From: Candidatus Acidifodinimicrobium mancum
Lineage (GTDB): Archaea > Nanobdellota > Nanobdellia > Parvarchaeales > Parvarchaeaceae
Direction of reading: 5' to 3'
DNA: 13,435 nucleotides
Assembly (NCBI GenBank): GCA_015121965.1
Contig: JADFAP010000031.1
Location: forward strand, 1-13,435
The notes beneath the pieces are model-generated. The model was not told the origin of the DNA and searched no databases. It saw only the letters and a list, made by a program, of their open reading frames with translations. Both the position numbers and the translations under genes were made by a program. Position 1 is the first letter of the stretch. Each line of letters opens with the position of its first letter. Below are positions 5,908 through 13,435 of this stretch, one piece after another.

Positions 5908-7207
5908 GAAGTCATCCGATGTCCTAAGATATTACCTAAGAGAAGATGTAATGGAGAAGCTGCTGAGTGGCGGGAAGAATAGGGAGTATGCGGTAAGATA
6001 TAATGACAAGTTTGGCAAGAGACCCACATCATTCCAATATAAAGCAGATATAGAGAGAGCTGTTAAGAGCGGCGCCACAAGCATTCACATAAGCGAAGAA
6101 AGGTGGAAAAACCCCCTGCTTCTGTCCACAGAGATGAAGAAGGAAGACCTCACAAGCTTGAGAGACGGGTGGGATCTATTGATAGATGTTGATTGTAAGT
6201 ATTTTGATATCTCCAAGGTTTACACAAAGCTTATAATTGATCGACTTAAATATGAGGGACTTAGAGAGTTTTCAGTGAAGTTCAGTGGAGGCTCAGGCTT
6301 TCATGTTCTAATACCCTATGAGGGTTTTCCGTCTGAGATAAATGGCAAAGATATAAATTCTTTATTCCCAGATGCGGCGATGATAGTATCCATATTCCTT
6401 AAAGATTCTCTGAAGGATAAGATAGGGGAGATACTGCAGAAAGATTATGGTATTAAAAAGATTTCGGAGATTTTCAATATGAAAGAGGTTGATCTATACA
6501 CAGAAGGGGAATTTGACCCATACAAAGTCATAGAGATTGATACGATACTTATTTCTGAGAGGCACCTCTTTAGAATGCAATATTCGCTTAATGAGAAGAA
6601 GTGGCTAGTCTCCCTACCCATAGATAAGGATAAACTAGAAGAATTTAGATTAGAAGATGCAAACCCAGAAGTGGTCAATACAAAGATAGACTTCTTTGAT
6701 CTCAAGCCTAGTAAGGACGAAGCCAAGAGGCTATTTTTGGATTCATATGATCATTCAGCTCAAGAACCCGAAAAAGTTGAGAAAGAAGTGGAGCACAAGG
6801 TTTACAATTTGCCTCTGGATGAAGCGGCACTGCCGCCCTGCATGAGAGAGATAAACAAGGGCTTGTCAGATGGGAGAAAGAGGTCTGTCTTCATCCTTAC
6901 AAACTTCTATAGAAGCATAGGAAAGAACAAAGAAGAGATAAACAGTCTGCTCATTAGCTGGAACCAGAGAAATAAACCGCCTTTGAAGGAGAATTATATA
7001 AAGCAGCAGCTCGACTACGCCTTCAGTGGTAAGAGCTACCCCCCTCCAAATTGTGATGCGGCTGGGTATTACAAGTACTTTAATGTGTGTTTCCCGAATG
7101 AAACCTGTAAACTCATAAAGAATCCGCTGTCCTACTACATAAGGCTGAAGGGGGGGCAAAAATATAGAAAAGAGAAGAATAATAAGGCATCAGATTCTAA
7201 CGTATAA
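5906..7207 (+). CDS. priS: Single-chain DNA primase, PriS fused to the PriL iron-sulfur domain
   Basis: A 433-residue protein. Residues 1-270 are the catalytic archaeal/eukaryotic primase fold: LLIDVDCKYF with metal-binding D94 and D96, FSGGSGFHVLIPYEG (126-140) with the S-G-S-G-x-H motif, EIDTIL with D212 as the likely third acidic residue, and SERHLFRMQYSLNEKKWLVSLP (217-238). Residues 309-412 match the PriL C-terminal domain: LPPCMREINKGL, a helical stretch, YPPPNCD, FNVC and ETCKLIKNPLSYY. The four cysteines C312, C383, C395 and C401 are the expected 4Fe-4S ligands. The PriL N-terminal domain and the zinc-binding cysteines usual in PriS are absent. The enzyme makes RNA/DNA primers at the replication fork. 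I recall a similar compact fused primase in Nanoarchaeum equitans. The ATG is set by TATA spacing and homology. dph2 remnant and rnhB follow on the same strand. Confidence 0.9.
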   Translation: MKSSDVLRYYLREDVMEKLLSGGKNREYAVRYNDKFGKRPTSFQYKADIERAVKSGATSIHISEERWKNPLLLSTEMKKEDLTSLRDGWDLLIDVDCKYFDISKVYTKLIIDRLKYEGLREFSVKFSGGSGFHVLIPYEGFPSEINGKDINSLFPDAAMIVSIFLKDSLKDKIGEILQKDYGIKKISEIFNMKEVDLYTEGEFDPYKVIEIDTILISERHLFRMQYSLNEKKWLVSLPIDKDKLEEFRLEDANPEVVNTKIDFFDLKPSKDEAKRLFLDSYDHSAQEPEKVEKEVEHKVYNLPLDEAALPPCMREINKGLSDGRKRSVFILTNFYRSIGKNKEEINSLLISWNQRNKPPLKENYIKQQLDYAFSGKSYPPPNCDAAGYYKYFNVCFPNETCKLIKNPLSYYIRLKGGQKYRKEKNNKASDSNV

Positions 7208-7261
7208 ATATTAAAGCTTGATTGGAGTAATCTGTTGACTATAAGGTTAAGTTGATTTGAT

Positions 7262-7570
7262 ATGGTGCAGGAATTCCGTGTGGATTTTATAACAGACAGG
7301 TATGACGTGGATTTCGAGAGGATATTCGAGAGAATCAAAGAGAAAGGTCATAAGAAGGTTGCTATCCAGCTTCCAGACGGTTTCAAGCGTCACGCCCTTG
7401 AAGTATCGAAGACAATAAGAGAGAACACAGGTGCTGACGTTTACATATGGGGCGGAAGCAATTATGGGGCATGCGATATTCCTTACGGGCTTGAGAAATT
7501 TGGTATAACACTTCTGATACAGTTCGGACACGCAAAGTTCAGAGCTGATAACAGGGCTGATGGAAAATAG
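7262..7570 (+). pseudogene. dph2: N-terminal remnant of Dph2 (diphthamide synthesis)
   Basis: The frame encodes 102 residues. YDVDFERIFERIKEKG, KKVAIQLPDGFKRHALEV, SNYGACDIPYGLEKFG and LLIQFGHAKF match the first domain of archaeal Dph2, including the first iron-sulfur cysteine in YGACD. Dph2 is a radical-SAM-like enzyme of about 330-350 residues that moves the 3-amino-3-carboxypropyl group of S-adenosylmethionine to a histidine of EF-2. It needs three cysteines, one per domain. Here homology stops soon after FGHA, then FRADNRADGK and a stop codon follow, and rnhB begins inside it at 7560. Domains 2 and 3 and two of three cluster cysteines are missing, so it cannot work alone. It may be a deletion remnant fused against rnhB, or the N-terminal part of a split gene. 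No frameshifted continuation is seen downstream. Confidence 0.85.
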
Positions 7571-8225
7571 TATAACGATAGGAATAGATGAAGCTGGAAG
7601 AGGACCAGTGATAGGTCCTATAGTTATAGCCGGAGTAAGTCTTGATGAAGAATTGAAAGTAAAATTTAAATCAGCGGGCGTTAAGGACTCAAAGATGTTG
7701 AGCATAAAGAAAATATATCAACTAGAGAGGATAATAAAAGAATTTAGCTTGGATTTCAAGATTGTGGTAAGGACTGCCAAAGAGATAGATGACAGGTTCA
7801 AGTCTAGGAAGAATCTGAATTACTTTGAATTGGATGAGATGGCTGAGATAGCAAATTCTATCAAAGGTGACAAAGTAATAGTAGATTCACCTTCCGCTAA
7901 TACCTCGAAGGTCAAAGCCTACCTAGAGAAGAAGATAAAGGGTAAGGAGATAACAGCAAGAAACTACGCAGATAGGGATTTCGTGGAGGTTGGGGCAGCG
8001 TCCATACTAGCAAAGGCGCAGAGGGAAAGGGAAGTAGAGGCTATAAAGAAGGAGTTATCGTATGATTTTGGAAGCGGTTATTCGTCTGATCCTAGGACGA
8101 TAGCCTTCTTGAAGATAATAAATGACAATGGCAGAATAAATGAGGAGCCTTATTCTAAATACATACGAAAGACTTGGCTGACATTCAAGAATCTTACAAG
8201 GAAGGACTTAAGCGATTTCTTTTAG
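7560..8225 (+). CDS. rnhB: Ribonuclease HII
   Basis: A complete 221-residue RNase HII, which cuts the RNA strand of RNA-DNA hybrids and single ribonucleotides in DNA. It helps remove primers during replication and starts ribonucleotide excision repair. The metal-binding DEDD set is visible: D10 and E11 in GIDEAGRGPVIGP, D109 in VIVDSPSAN, and D138 in NYADRDFVEVGAASILAKAQ. GSGYSSDPRT (171-180) and the C-terminal Y-KYIRKTW region are also typical. The ATG at 7560 begins MENSITIGIDEAGRG, the usual distance before the motif, and overlaps the end of the dph2 remnant by 11 bases, which suggests co-transcription and possibly translational coupling. Its stop overlaps the stop of the convergent thioesterase gene. 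Placement after primase fits a replication-related unit. Confidence 0.95.
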   Translation: MENSITIGIDEAGRGPVIGPIVIAGVSLDEELKVKFKSAGVKDSKMLSIKKIYQLERIIKEFSLDFKIVVRTAKEIDDRFKSRKNLNYFELDEMAEIANSIKGDKVIVDSPSANTSKVKAYLEKKIKGKEITARNYADRDFVEVGAASILAKAQREREVEAIKKELSYDFGSGYSSDPRTIAFLKIINDNGRINEEPYSKYIRKTWLTFKNLTRKDLSDFF

Positions 8226-8617
8226 TTCCCTATCTTTTTAACTAAAGATTCTGGAATTGGTTTGGGCTTCCAAACTTTCGGATCTATACACACCTGCGTA
8301 ATGTACCCCTCCGCTGTAAGCGTTTCCCCTTTGAACACCCGAAAATCGAATCTTACTGCAGATTTAGAGACTATCTTAGCGTTCATGTGTATCTCCAAGG
8401 TATCCCCCAATCTGACAGGCTTATGATAGGTTGCCTTTGATTCGACTGTGACGAACCATGTGTCGTTGCTCATCTCTGACAGAAGCCCCTCAAAATTAGC
8501 CTTGGCGTACTCTTCTAAGGTATTGGTAAAGAATCGGTAGTAAGATGCATAATGCACCACTCCTTGAGCGTCAACATCATACATCCTTACAGTTTCTTTC
8601 TTAATAAAATTGTCCAT
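8222..8617 (-). CDS. Hotdog-fold acyl-CoA thioesterase (4HBT/YbgC-like)
   Basis: A 131-residue single hotdog domain. VRMYDVDAQGVVHYASYYRFF (about 10-30) is the 4-hydroxybenzoyl-CoA thioesterase/YbgC motif, with D16 in the place of the catalytic aspartate and the helix that follows. KATYHKPVRLGDTLEIHM (about 62-79) and the RFDFRVFKGETLTAEGYITQVCID strands complete the fold. Such proteins hydrolyse acyl-CoA thioesters in the cytoplasm as tetramers; the acyl group here is unknown. Its relevance in an organism expected to have reduced lipid metabolism is unclear. The gene converges on rnhB, with stop codons overlapping by three bases (ORF overlap 8222-8225), and is divergent from mre11 across 44 bases. 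Confidence 0.85.
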   Translation of the reverse strand: MDNFIKKETVRMYDVDAQGVVHYASYYRFFTNTLEEYAKANFEGLLSEMSNDTWFVTVESKATYHKPVRLGDTLEIHMNAKIVSKSAVRFDFRVFKGETLTAEGYITQVCIDPKVWKPKPIPESLVKKIGN

Positions 8618-8661
8618 AAAATATTATAATTATTAAAGCGAATCAAGTATATTATATAACT
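8618..8661. promoter_or_regulatory. Divergent promoter region between thioesterase and mre11
   Basis: These 44 bases are almost all A and T and must hold both promoters. For mre11, tattaaag at 8631-8638 lies about 27-29 bases before the ATG. For the thioesterase, the complement of the tatattatata tract at about 8648-8658 is roughly 34 bases before its ATG. Each predicted promoter overlaps the other gene's start region, so the two may interfere. Confidence 0.45.
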
Positions 8662-9834
8662 ATGACTTATAAATTTATACATACTGGGGATACACACATA
8701 GGCAATGTATACAAGGACAAGCAGCGTAATGATGACATAAAGAGAGCCTTCTCAGAGCTAATAGATTATGCCATAGATTCTAAAGTTGATTTCATTGTGC
8801 ACTCAGGAGATGTTTTTGACAGCGGTTCGCCGGACATAAATGATCTGCTTTTCGTAACGGACCAGCTACATAGGCTGAAGGAGGAGAATATAAAGTTTTT
8901 CACCGTTCCGGGGTCTCACGACGTAGGTGTAGGGGAAGAATTAAGCATAGTAGATCTATTTGATAGAAACGGTTTGCTCATCAATCTGAATTCTAACAAG
9001 TACATGAAGAAAGAAGGGGATAGAATTCATTTGAGCGGAATTACCTACTTAAATGCCTTCATAGCTGGCGTTAGGGGAAAGAGAAGCCGCGTGGAGGACG
9101 AGATCTTCAAGGTTTTGGATGTTGATATCGATCAGAATGCATGGATAAAGATATTCATTTTCCATCACACTATATCAGCATTGGGGGAGACTTTTAAGGA
9201 TTTAGATACAGAAAATTTGCCGAAGGGCTTTGATTACTACGCGGCTGGCCATTGGCACGGCCACAGGGACAATATACCGTACAATAATGGAATAATTCAG
9301 TACCCAGGATCCACGGAATACTGTGATGAGAAGGAGATAGTAAGTAATCCTAATAGAGGATTCTATGTGATAGAGTACTCCGAAAGTGGGATATCCAGCA
9401 TAAGGTACCAGCTGTTAAAAACAAGGGAAAAGGAGATAATCTACATAAACGCGGATGGAAAAGACCAGAAGCAGCTTAAATCGGAGGCGCTTTCAAAATT
9501 TAAACAGAACGACGGGAAACTGCTTGTGGTGATAGTAGAGGGAAAAATGAACGGCAAGAGAACAGAACTGGACATTCAGGACATAAAATCAAATGCAAAA
9601 GCTTTAGGTTACTCCTACGTAAGCGTTAATATCTCGAGGCTCTCAGACTCAGATTCTGAGAACATATCCATAAAAAGCGAAAATATAAGTGACATAGAGG
9701 ATGAATTTCTGTCAGCTAAGGGCTACAGCAAAAAAGAAGTTGAGTTTGCCCACTTAATAATAGATTCGGTGGAAAATGGGAAAGAGCTGGTTGGAATAAA
9801 GCAGAAAGCGGTTGATATCTATGATAATCAATAA
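8662..9834 (+). CDS. mre11: Mre11 double-strand break repair nuclease
   Basis: A 390-residue calcineurin-type phosphoesterase, followed directly by rad50. Visible motifs are HTGDTHIG (D10, H12), HSGDVFDSGSPDI (D50), PGSHD (84-87, H86), FHH (H168, H169) and AAGHWHGH (H197, H199). Mre11 is a Mn-dependent 3'-5' exonuclease and endonuclease that, with Rad50, processes broken DNA ends for recombination. Motif III reads G-S-H-D where most Mre11 proteins have G-N-H-D; the Asn is a metal ligand, so this is a noteworthy change, though Ser variants may occur in the family. The C-terminal part (about 260-390) is weakly conserved and should include the Rad50-binding helices. The stop overlaps rad50 by 14 bases. 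herA and nurA, frequent archaeal partners, are not adjacent. Confidence 0.92.
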   Translation: MTYKFIHTGDTHIGNVYKDKQRNDDIKRAFSELIDYAIDSKVDFIVHSGDVFDSGSPDINDLLFVTDQLHRLKEENIKFFTVPGSHDVGVGEELSIVDLFDRNGLLINLNSNKYMKKEGDRIHLSGITYLNAFIAGVRGKRSRVEDEIFKVLDVDIDQNAWIKIFIFHHTISALGETFKDLDTENLPKGFDYYAAGHWHGHRDNIPYNNGIIQYPGSTEYCDEKEIVSNPNRGFYVIEYSESGISSIRYQLLKTREKEIIYINADGKDQKQLKSEALSKFKQNDGKLLVVIVEGKMNGKRTELDIQDIKSNAKALGYSYVSVNISRLSDSDSENISIKSENISDIEDEFLSAKGYSKKEVEFAHLIIDSVENGKELVGIKQKAVDIYDNQ

Positions 9835-12214
9835 GATAGAGCTGAACAATATAAGAAGCTACTCGCATGCAGTTATAGAGTTTAAGCGTGGAATAAATGT
9901 CATAGTTGGCAACACTGGTAGTGGTAAGTCCTCAATCTTGATGGGGATAGAGTACGCTTTGTTTGGAAAGATAGGCGAAGGGCAGAATGAGGGCAGGCTG
10001 CTTCTTAGGAGGGGGTGCAGCGGAGGAAGCGTTTCATTGGGTTTTACAGAGAATGGAGAAGAGATCAGTGTTGTGAGGGGGCTAAAGAGGGTTAAAGACG
10101 CGGTAAGAAATGATGACTCATTCAATAGAGTAAGCATAAACGGTAGAGAAGTAGACCTGCAGAATAGAGCTTCTGACATAAACAGATTCATCTCAAAGAG
10201 CCTTTCAATGAGCTCGGACCCGTTGAAGACGTTCGAAGCAGTCGTTTACATAAAGCAAGATGAGCTGAAGAACCTAGTCTTTGACACTACGCAGAGAAAG
10301 CAGGAGTACATAGATGATACACTTCAAGTCGGAAAGTACGCCATGGTGTATGACGAACTTAAGCCCATAGCCTTGGAGATGCAAAATGAGGCTGCTTTGC
10401 TGAGGAAAGAGATAGAATTTTCAGTAGGCGATAAGGAATTGATAGACATAAGGAACAAGCTGTTGGACATAGAGCAAAACATAAAATCTCTAGAGAAAAG
10501 CATAGATGAAGGAAGTGTGAGTATGTCAAATTTGGCTCAAGACAAAAAAACATACGAGGAGAAGTTGGAGGGTGAAAAGGAGCTCCAGATGAAGTTTGAC
10601 GTACTGAAATCGCTTATCGAGAGGGAGATGAAGGAAGAAGACAAATTAAGAGGGGAAATAGAAAGTCTTCACAGTGAAAGGAATCTATTAGCTCAAAAGA
10701 CCGAAAATTTAGAGCAGGGCGAAGAGGATAATCTTCTGAAAGAGTTGAAGGAATTTGATATCTCCATAAGCAAGCGTAACTCAGAGAAGGATCAGAAAGT
10801 GAAGGAGATCCATGAGATTCAGATGAAAATGAGCGTTTTGAATGACAGGAAAAACAAACTCGCAGAGGATCTCGCCAAGGTTCTCAAAAGGAGAGATGAT
10901 ATAGAAAAGATGGTCACTGAAAATAAGGCTATGCTTGAGAAGGCAAGGGAATCGTTGACTGAGGACGAAGCCGCAGCGAGGGTAGAACAGATAAAAGACT
11001 TCATAAATGAATTGACGGAGGAAAGGGAGAAAAGCTTATCCAGCGGAATATGCGCATTCTGCGGTTCGCCCATAGTAGACAAGTCTCATGTTGAGAAAGA
11101 ATTCGGAGACAGGATTAGGAGATACAAAGATTTGATCTTGAGGTATGAAGAGATAAAGACAAACAAAAGCAAGCCTTCAAAATCCTCTATAGAGAGGGAG
11201 TTGTTCTCGTTGGAAAAGGAGCTATCCAGCACAAATGTTGACATAGAGAGACTGAAAAGGGAGGCCGATCTAATCAACGTAAGCGAATTAAGCTATAAGC
11301 TGGAAAAGCTGGAGTCAGAATTAGAAGGGATAAGTAAAGACATAGGTGCGCTTCTTGAAAAGAAACTGCAAATAAGTAAGAAGCTTGATGGGGCGTCAAA
11401 ATCAAGGGCATTGCTGACCAAGCTGTCATCTATAAACTCTGAAATAGAGCAAAAGATGAAATCTCTTCAGGAGAAAGAGTTGGACCTTCAAAGACATAAG
11501 TCCGACTTAGAATCGCTTAATTTTGATGCATCTGTAGGGGAAGGGCTAAAGAAGGATTTAGAACGCATAAACAGCGAATATAACGAGGTAATGTCCAAGC
11601 TGGCTGAGAATAAGAAAGAGAAGTCCCTCCTGGAGGAGAGGAGAGAAGAAGAGAGACACAAACTTGAGGAAATAACCGAAAAATTGAAGGCGAAGGAGGA
11701 GGCAAACGCTAAGCTTACTAAACTTGAAAAAGGCATAAAGCTGCTGTCAAATCTGCGCGAAGACATAAGGAGCATAAGGGAATACGTCAGAAACAGATTC
11801 ATAGGGGATTTCAAAGCCCTCTTCCAGGCTAAATTCTATGAGCTTAGGAGTGAGACGGATTACGTAGTGGACATCGATAACAATTACAACGTTAACATCA
11901 AGACAGGAGAAGACAACTTTGAGTCTAAGGGGCTTTCGGGGGGTGAGAAAACTATCGTTGCACTCGCTTATAGGATATCCTTGTCATCTATAGCTGCAAA
12001 GTTGGGCGGGATAAGCCGCAATGACATATTTATCATGGATGAGCCTACATCTGGCTTGGACAAGAAGGATGTGTCAGCGTTAGCCGATTCTATAACGAAA
12101 ATAGCCGGTGTAAACCAAATAATAATAGTCACCCATGATGACAATCTGAAGAACATAGCTGACAGTACCATCCAAGTTGAGAAAAGAGATGGAAAAACGT
12201 TCATAACAGAGTAA
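9821..12214 (+). CDS. rad50: Rad50 ATPase of the Mre11-Rad50 complex
   Basis: A 797-residue SMC-like protein. The order is: N-terminal ATPase lobe with Walker A GNTGSGKSS (30-38), the KQDELKNLVF segment, a long heptad-rich coiled coil (about 180-395), the zinc hook CAFCGSP with C411 and C414, the returning coiled coil (about 420-650), and the C-terminal lobe. The C-terminal lobe carries signature GLSGGEKT (704-711), Walker B IFIMDEPTSGLD (D740, E741) and VTHDDN. Rad50 tethers and opens DNA ends and controls Mre11 by ATP binding. The hook has Ala where CPxC is usual. I chose the ATG at 9821 (MIINKIELNNIRSY, the normal Rad50 beginning) over an in-frame TTG at 9812. It overlaps mre11 by 14 bases, so the pair is translated from one message. 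Slightly shorter than many archaeal Rad50 proteins, because of a short coiled coil. Confidence 0.95.
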   Translation: MIINKIELNNIRSYSHAVIEFKRGINVIVGNTGSGKSSILMGIEYALFGKIGEGQNEGRLLLRRGCSGGSVSLGFTENGEEISVVRGLKRVKDAVRNDDSFNRVSINGREVDLQNRASDINRFISKSLSMSSDPLKTFEAVVYIKQDELKNLVFDTTQRKQEYIDDTLQVGKYAMVYDELKPIALEMQNEAALLRKEIEFSVGDKELIDIRNKLLDIEQNIKSLEKSIDEGSVSMSNLAQDKKTYEEKLEGEKELQMKFDVLKSLIEREMKEEDKLRGEIESLHSERNLLAQKTENLEQGEEDNLLKELKEFDISISKRNSEKDQKVKEIHEIQMKMSVLNDRKNKLAEDLAKVLKRRDDIEKMVTENKAMLEKARESLTEDEAAARVEQIKDFINELTEEREKSLSSGICAFCGSPIVDKSHVEKEFGDRIRRYKDLILRYEEIKTNKSKPSKSSIERELFSLEKELSSTNVDIERLKREADLINVSELSYKLEKLESELEGISKDIGALLEKKLQISKKLDGASKSRALLTKLSSINSEIEQKMKSLQEKELDLQRHKSDLESLNFDASVGEGLKKDLERINSEYNEVMSKLAENKKEKSLLEERREEERHKLEEITEKLKAKEEANAKLTKLEKGIKLLSNLREDIRSIREYVRNRFIGDFKALFQAKFYELRSETDYVVDIDNNYNVNIKTGEDNFESKGLSGGEKTIVALAYRISLSSIAAKLGGISRNDIFIMDEPTSGLDKKDVSALADSITKIAGVNQIIIVTHDDNLKNIADSTIQVEKRDGKTFITE

Positions 12215-12280
12215 GATCAGCTTAAGTTATGCATTATTAATATTACAAATAAACCTTCGCAGAGAGCCTAATATAAACAG

Positions 12281-12288
12281 ATTTAAAT
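12281..12288 (+). promoter_or_regulatory. TATA box for the aldehyde dehydrogenase gene
   Basis: The element atttaaat is centred about 25-26 bases before the ATG at 12310, consistent with a leaderless transcript. It separates this gene from the mre11-rad50 operon, which ends 95 bases before the ATG. Confidence 0.6.
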
Positions 12289-12309
12289 CAGAGATGTATA
12301 AGTGATAAA

Positions 12310-13435
12310 ATGGTAGAACTAAATCTAAGTGAGGGATTCTCTGAAATATACACACCAGGCGAATTCAAGCGGCTTAAGCTGTTCATCGGCGGCAAATGGG
12401 TGGAGACCAAGGACAAATTTGACTTAATATCCCCCATAGACAACAAGAAGTTGGCAGAGATATCAAGTGCAAGTAAAGAAGACGTAGACCTAGCGGTAAA
12501 GTACGCTGTTGATTCTAAGCATAAGATCAGAGATTTACCTGCGATCGACAGGATAGAGCTTATAAACAAATTCAGATTGGAGCTTCAGAAATACAAGTCA
12601 GATATAGTGGACACGCTTGTCAAGGAGGCGGGCAAGGCCAGGCGCTCTGCGGAGGGGGAGTTCAATGCAACCATAGAGAGGATGCGACTGAGCATGGAAG
12701 ACTCGAGAAGGATTATGGGCGAATATATCCCGGGTGATTGGTCAAGTGACACATCCCAAAAGATTGCCTTGGTCATACGGGAGCCGTTAGGCGTAGTTTT
12801 GGGGATATCTCCATTCAATTATCCATTTTATACATCTATGGCTAAGGTCATTCCTGCTCTTTTGTCAGGAAATTCTGTTATAATAAAGCCCCCCAGCGCT
12901 GATCCAATAGCTTTCTTAATGGCCGCAAAGATCTTCCAAGGTGTTGGAGTGCCGGATGGGACATTTCAGGTAATAACTGGTAAGGGAGATGTAGCCGGGG
13001 ATTACCTTACCTCTAACGAGGGAGTCAACATGATAAGCTTTACAGGTAGCACTGACGTTGGTAAACACATCGCTAGCATAGCTGGTTTAAGGAAGACTCA
13101 CCTAGAACTTGGAGGGAAGGGAACTGTCATCGTCTTGGATGATGCGGACTTAGATTTAGCTGCAAAGGAATGCGTAAAGGGATCTTTAGAGCTTGCGGGT
13201 CAAAGGTGTGATGCAGTGAGTAGGGTTTTAGCGGTAGAAAAGATATATGGCGGTTTTGTTGAAAAGTTGAAGCAGCATTTACAAGATTACAAGTTTGGAA
13301 ATCCGGCCGAAGACCAGAATATCACAATGGGTCCGGTTATAAGCCAAAGTGCGGCTAAGAGGATAGACGACATGGTAAAGGATGCAGTCAGTAAGGGTGC
13401 TAAGCTTCTTGCAGGCGGAAAGTACAAGGACTGCT
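12310..13435 (+). CDS. Aldehyde dehydrogenase, GapN-like, 3'-truncated by window edge
   Basis: 375 codons are visible and no stop is reached. The family is NAD(P)-dependent aldehyde dehydrogenase: ISPFNYPFY with N170, IIKPPSADP (cofactor region), SFTGSTDVGK (Rossmann loop), HLELGGKGTVIVLDDADLDL with general base E266, and LAGQRCDAVSRVL with catalytic C300. The GQRCDAVSRVL form and the N-terminal FIGGKWVE-DLISPID resemble archaeal non-phosphorylating glyceraldehyde-3-phosphate dehydrogenase (GapN), which makes 3-phosphoglycerate directly in the archaeal glycolytic route. A role on glyceraldehyde, lactaldehyde or succinate semialdehyde cannot be excluded without the C-terminus and structural comparison. 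The ATG fits a TATA box 25 bases upstream. About 100-130 residues are expected beyond the window. Confidence 0.85.
   Translation, partial: MVELNLSEGFSEIYTPGEFKRLKLFIGGKWVETKDKFDLISPIDNKKLAEISSASKEDVDLAVKYAVDSKHKIRDLPAIDRIELINKFRLELQKYKSDIVDTLVKEAGKARRSAEGEFNATIERMRLSMEDSRRIMGEYIPGDWSSDTSQKIALVIREPLGVVLGISPFNYPFYTSMAKVIPALLSGNSVIIKPPSADPIAFLMAAKIFQGVGVPDGTFQVITGKGDVAGDYLTSNEGVNMISFTGSTDVGKHIASIAGLRKTHLELGGKGTVIVLDDADLDLAAKECVKGSLELAGQRCDAVSRVLAVEKIYGGFVEKLKQHLQDYKFGNPAEDQNITMGPVISQSAAKRIDDMVKDAVSKGAKLLAGGKYKDC

Noticed and set aside
9812..9820. In-frame TTG start that would lengthen Rad50 by three residues
   Set aside because: The ATG at 9821 gives the standard Rad50 N-terminus MIINKIELNNIRS; the extension adds nothing conserved.
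9859..12204. Several minus-strand open frames opposite rad50
   Set aside because: They are Ser/Leu-rich antisense shadows of the Lys/Glu-rich coiled-coil coding sequence.

Overview
The window looks like chromosomal DNA of a DPANN archaeon, most likely of the Micrarchaeota/ARMAN type. Direct support: deoxyhypusine synthase, an Mre11-Rad50 pair, an archaeal-type primase, an archaeal (YbgC-like neighbour aside) gene complement, TATA boxes about 25-28 bases upstream of start codons with almost no Shine-Dalgarno sites, and a pilin-like surface protein with the SALEYMMTYGWAILI N-terminus that I associate with Micrarchaeota. The primase is a single-chain PriS/PriL fusion, which also points to DPANN. 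The genus is inference.

Layout: (1) 2-250, the 3' end of an IMP dehydrogenase-type gene (guaB), followed by a T-rich stretch and a 248-base gap that holds a possible decayed small minus-strand gene. (2) 499-2386, an APC-family membrane permease and a small secreted, sequon-rich protein of unknown function, probably co-transcribed. (3) 2667-3605 minus, deoxyhypusine synthase, separated from the previous unit by a gap with a long imperfect hairpin. (4) 3767-5458, a modular surface protein: class III (pilin-like) signal, beta-rich middle, and a YVTN seven-bladed propeller. (5) 5459-5905, a 447-base AT-rich gap that contains a clear 34-codon N-terminal remnant of the t6A gene kae1 with its promoter, then a perfect 18-bp palindrome at the promoter of the next gene. 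(6) 5906-8225, fused primase, a 102-codon N-terminal remnant of dph2 (diphthamide synthesis), and rnhB (RNase HII), closely packed. (7) 8222-8617 minus, a hotdog-fold acyl-CoA thioesterase, whose stop overlaps that of rnhB. (8) 8662-12214, mre11-rad50 operon, divergent from the thioesterase. (9) 12310-end, the first 375 codons of a GapN-like aldehyde dehydrogenase.

Functionally the window mixes replication and repair (primase, RNase HII, Mre11-Rad50), translation-factor and tRNA modification (one intact gene, DHS, and two N-terminal stubs, kae1 and dph2), central metabolism (IMPDH, GapN-like ALDH) and cell surface (permease, sequon-rich exported protein, propeller pilin). I see no CRISPR array, transposase, integrase, rRNA or tRNA gene. 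I do not see a complete novel multi-gene system. The strongest unusual signals are the two truncated modification genes with preserved 5' ends, the palindromic operator-like site on the primase promoter, the fused primase, and the modular, internally duplicated propeller gene.
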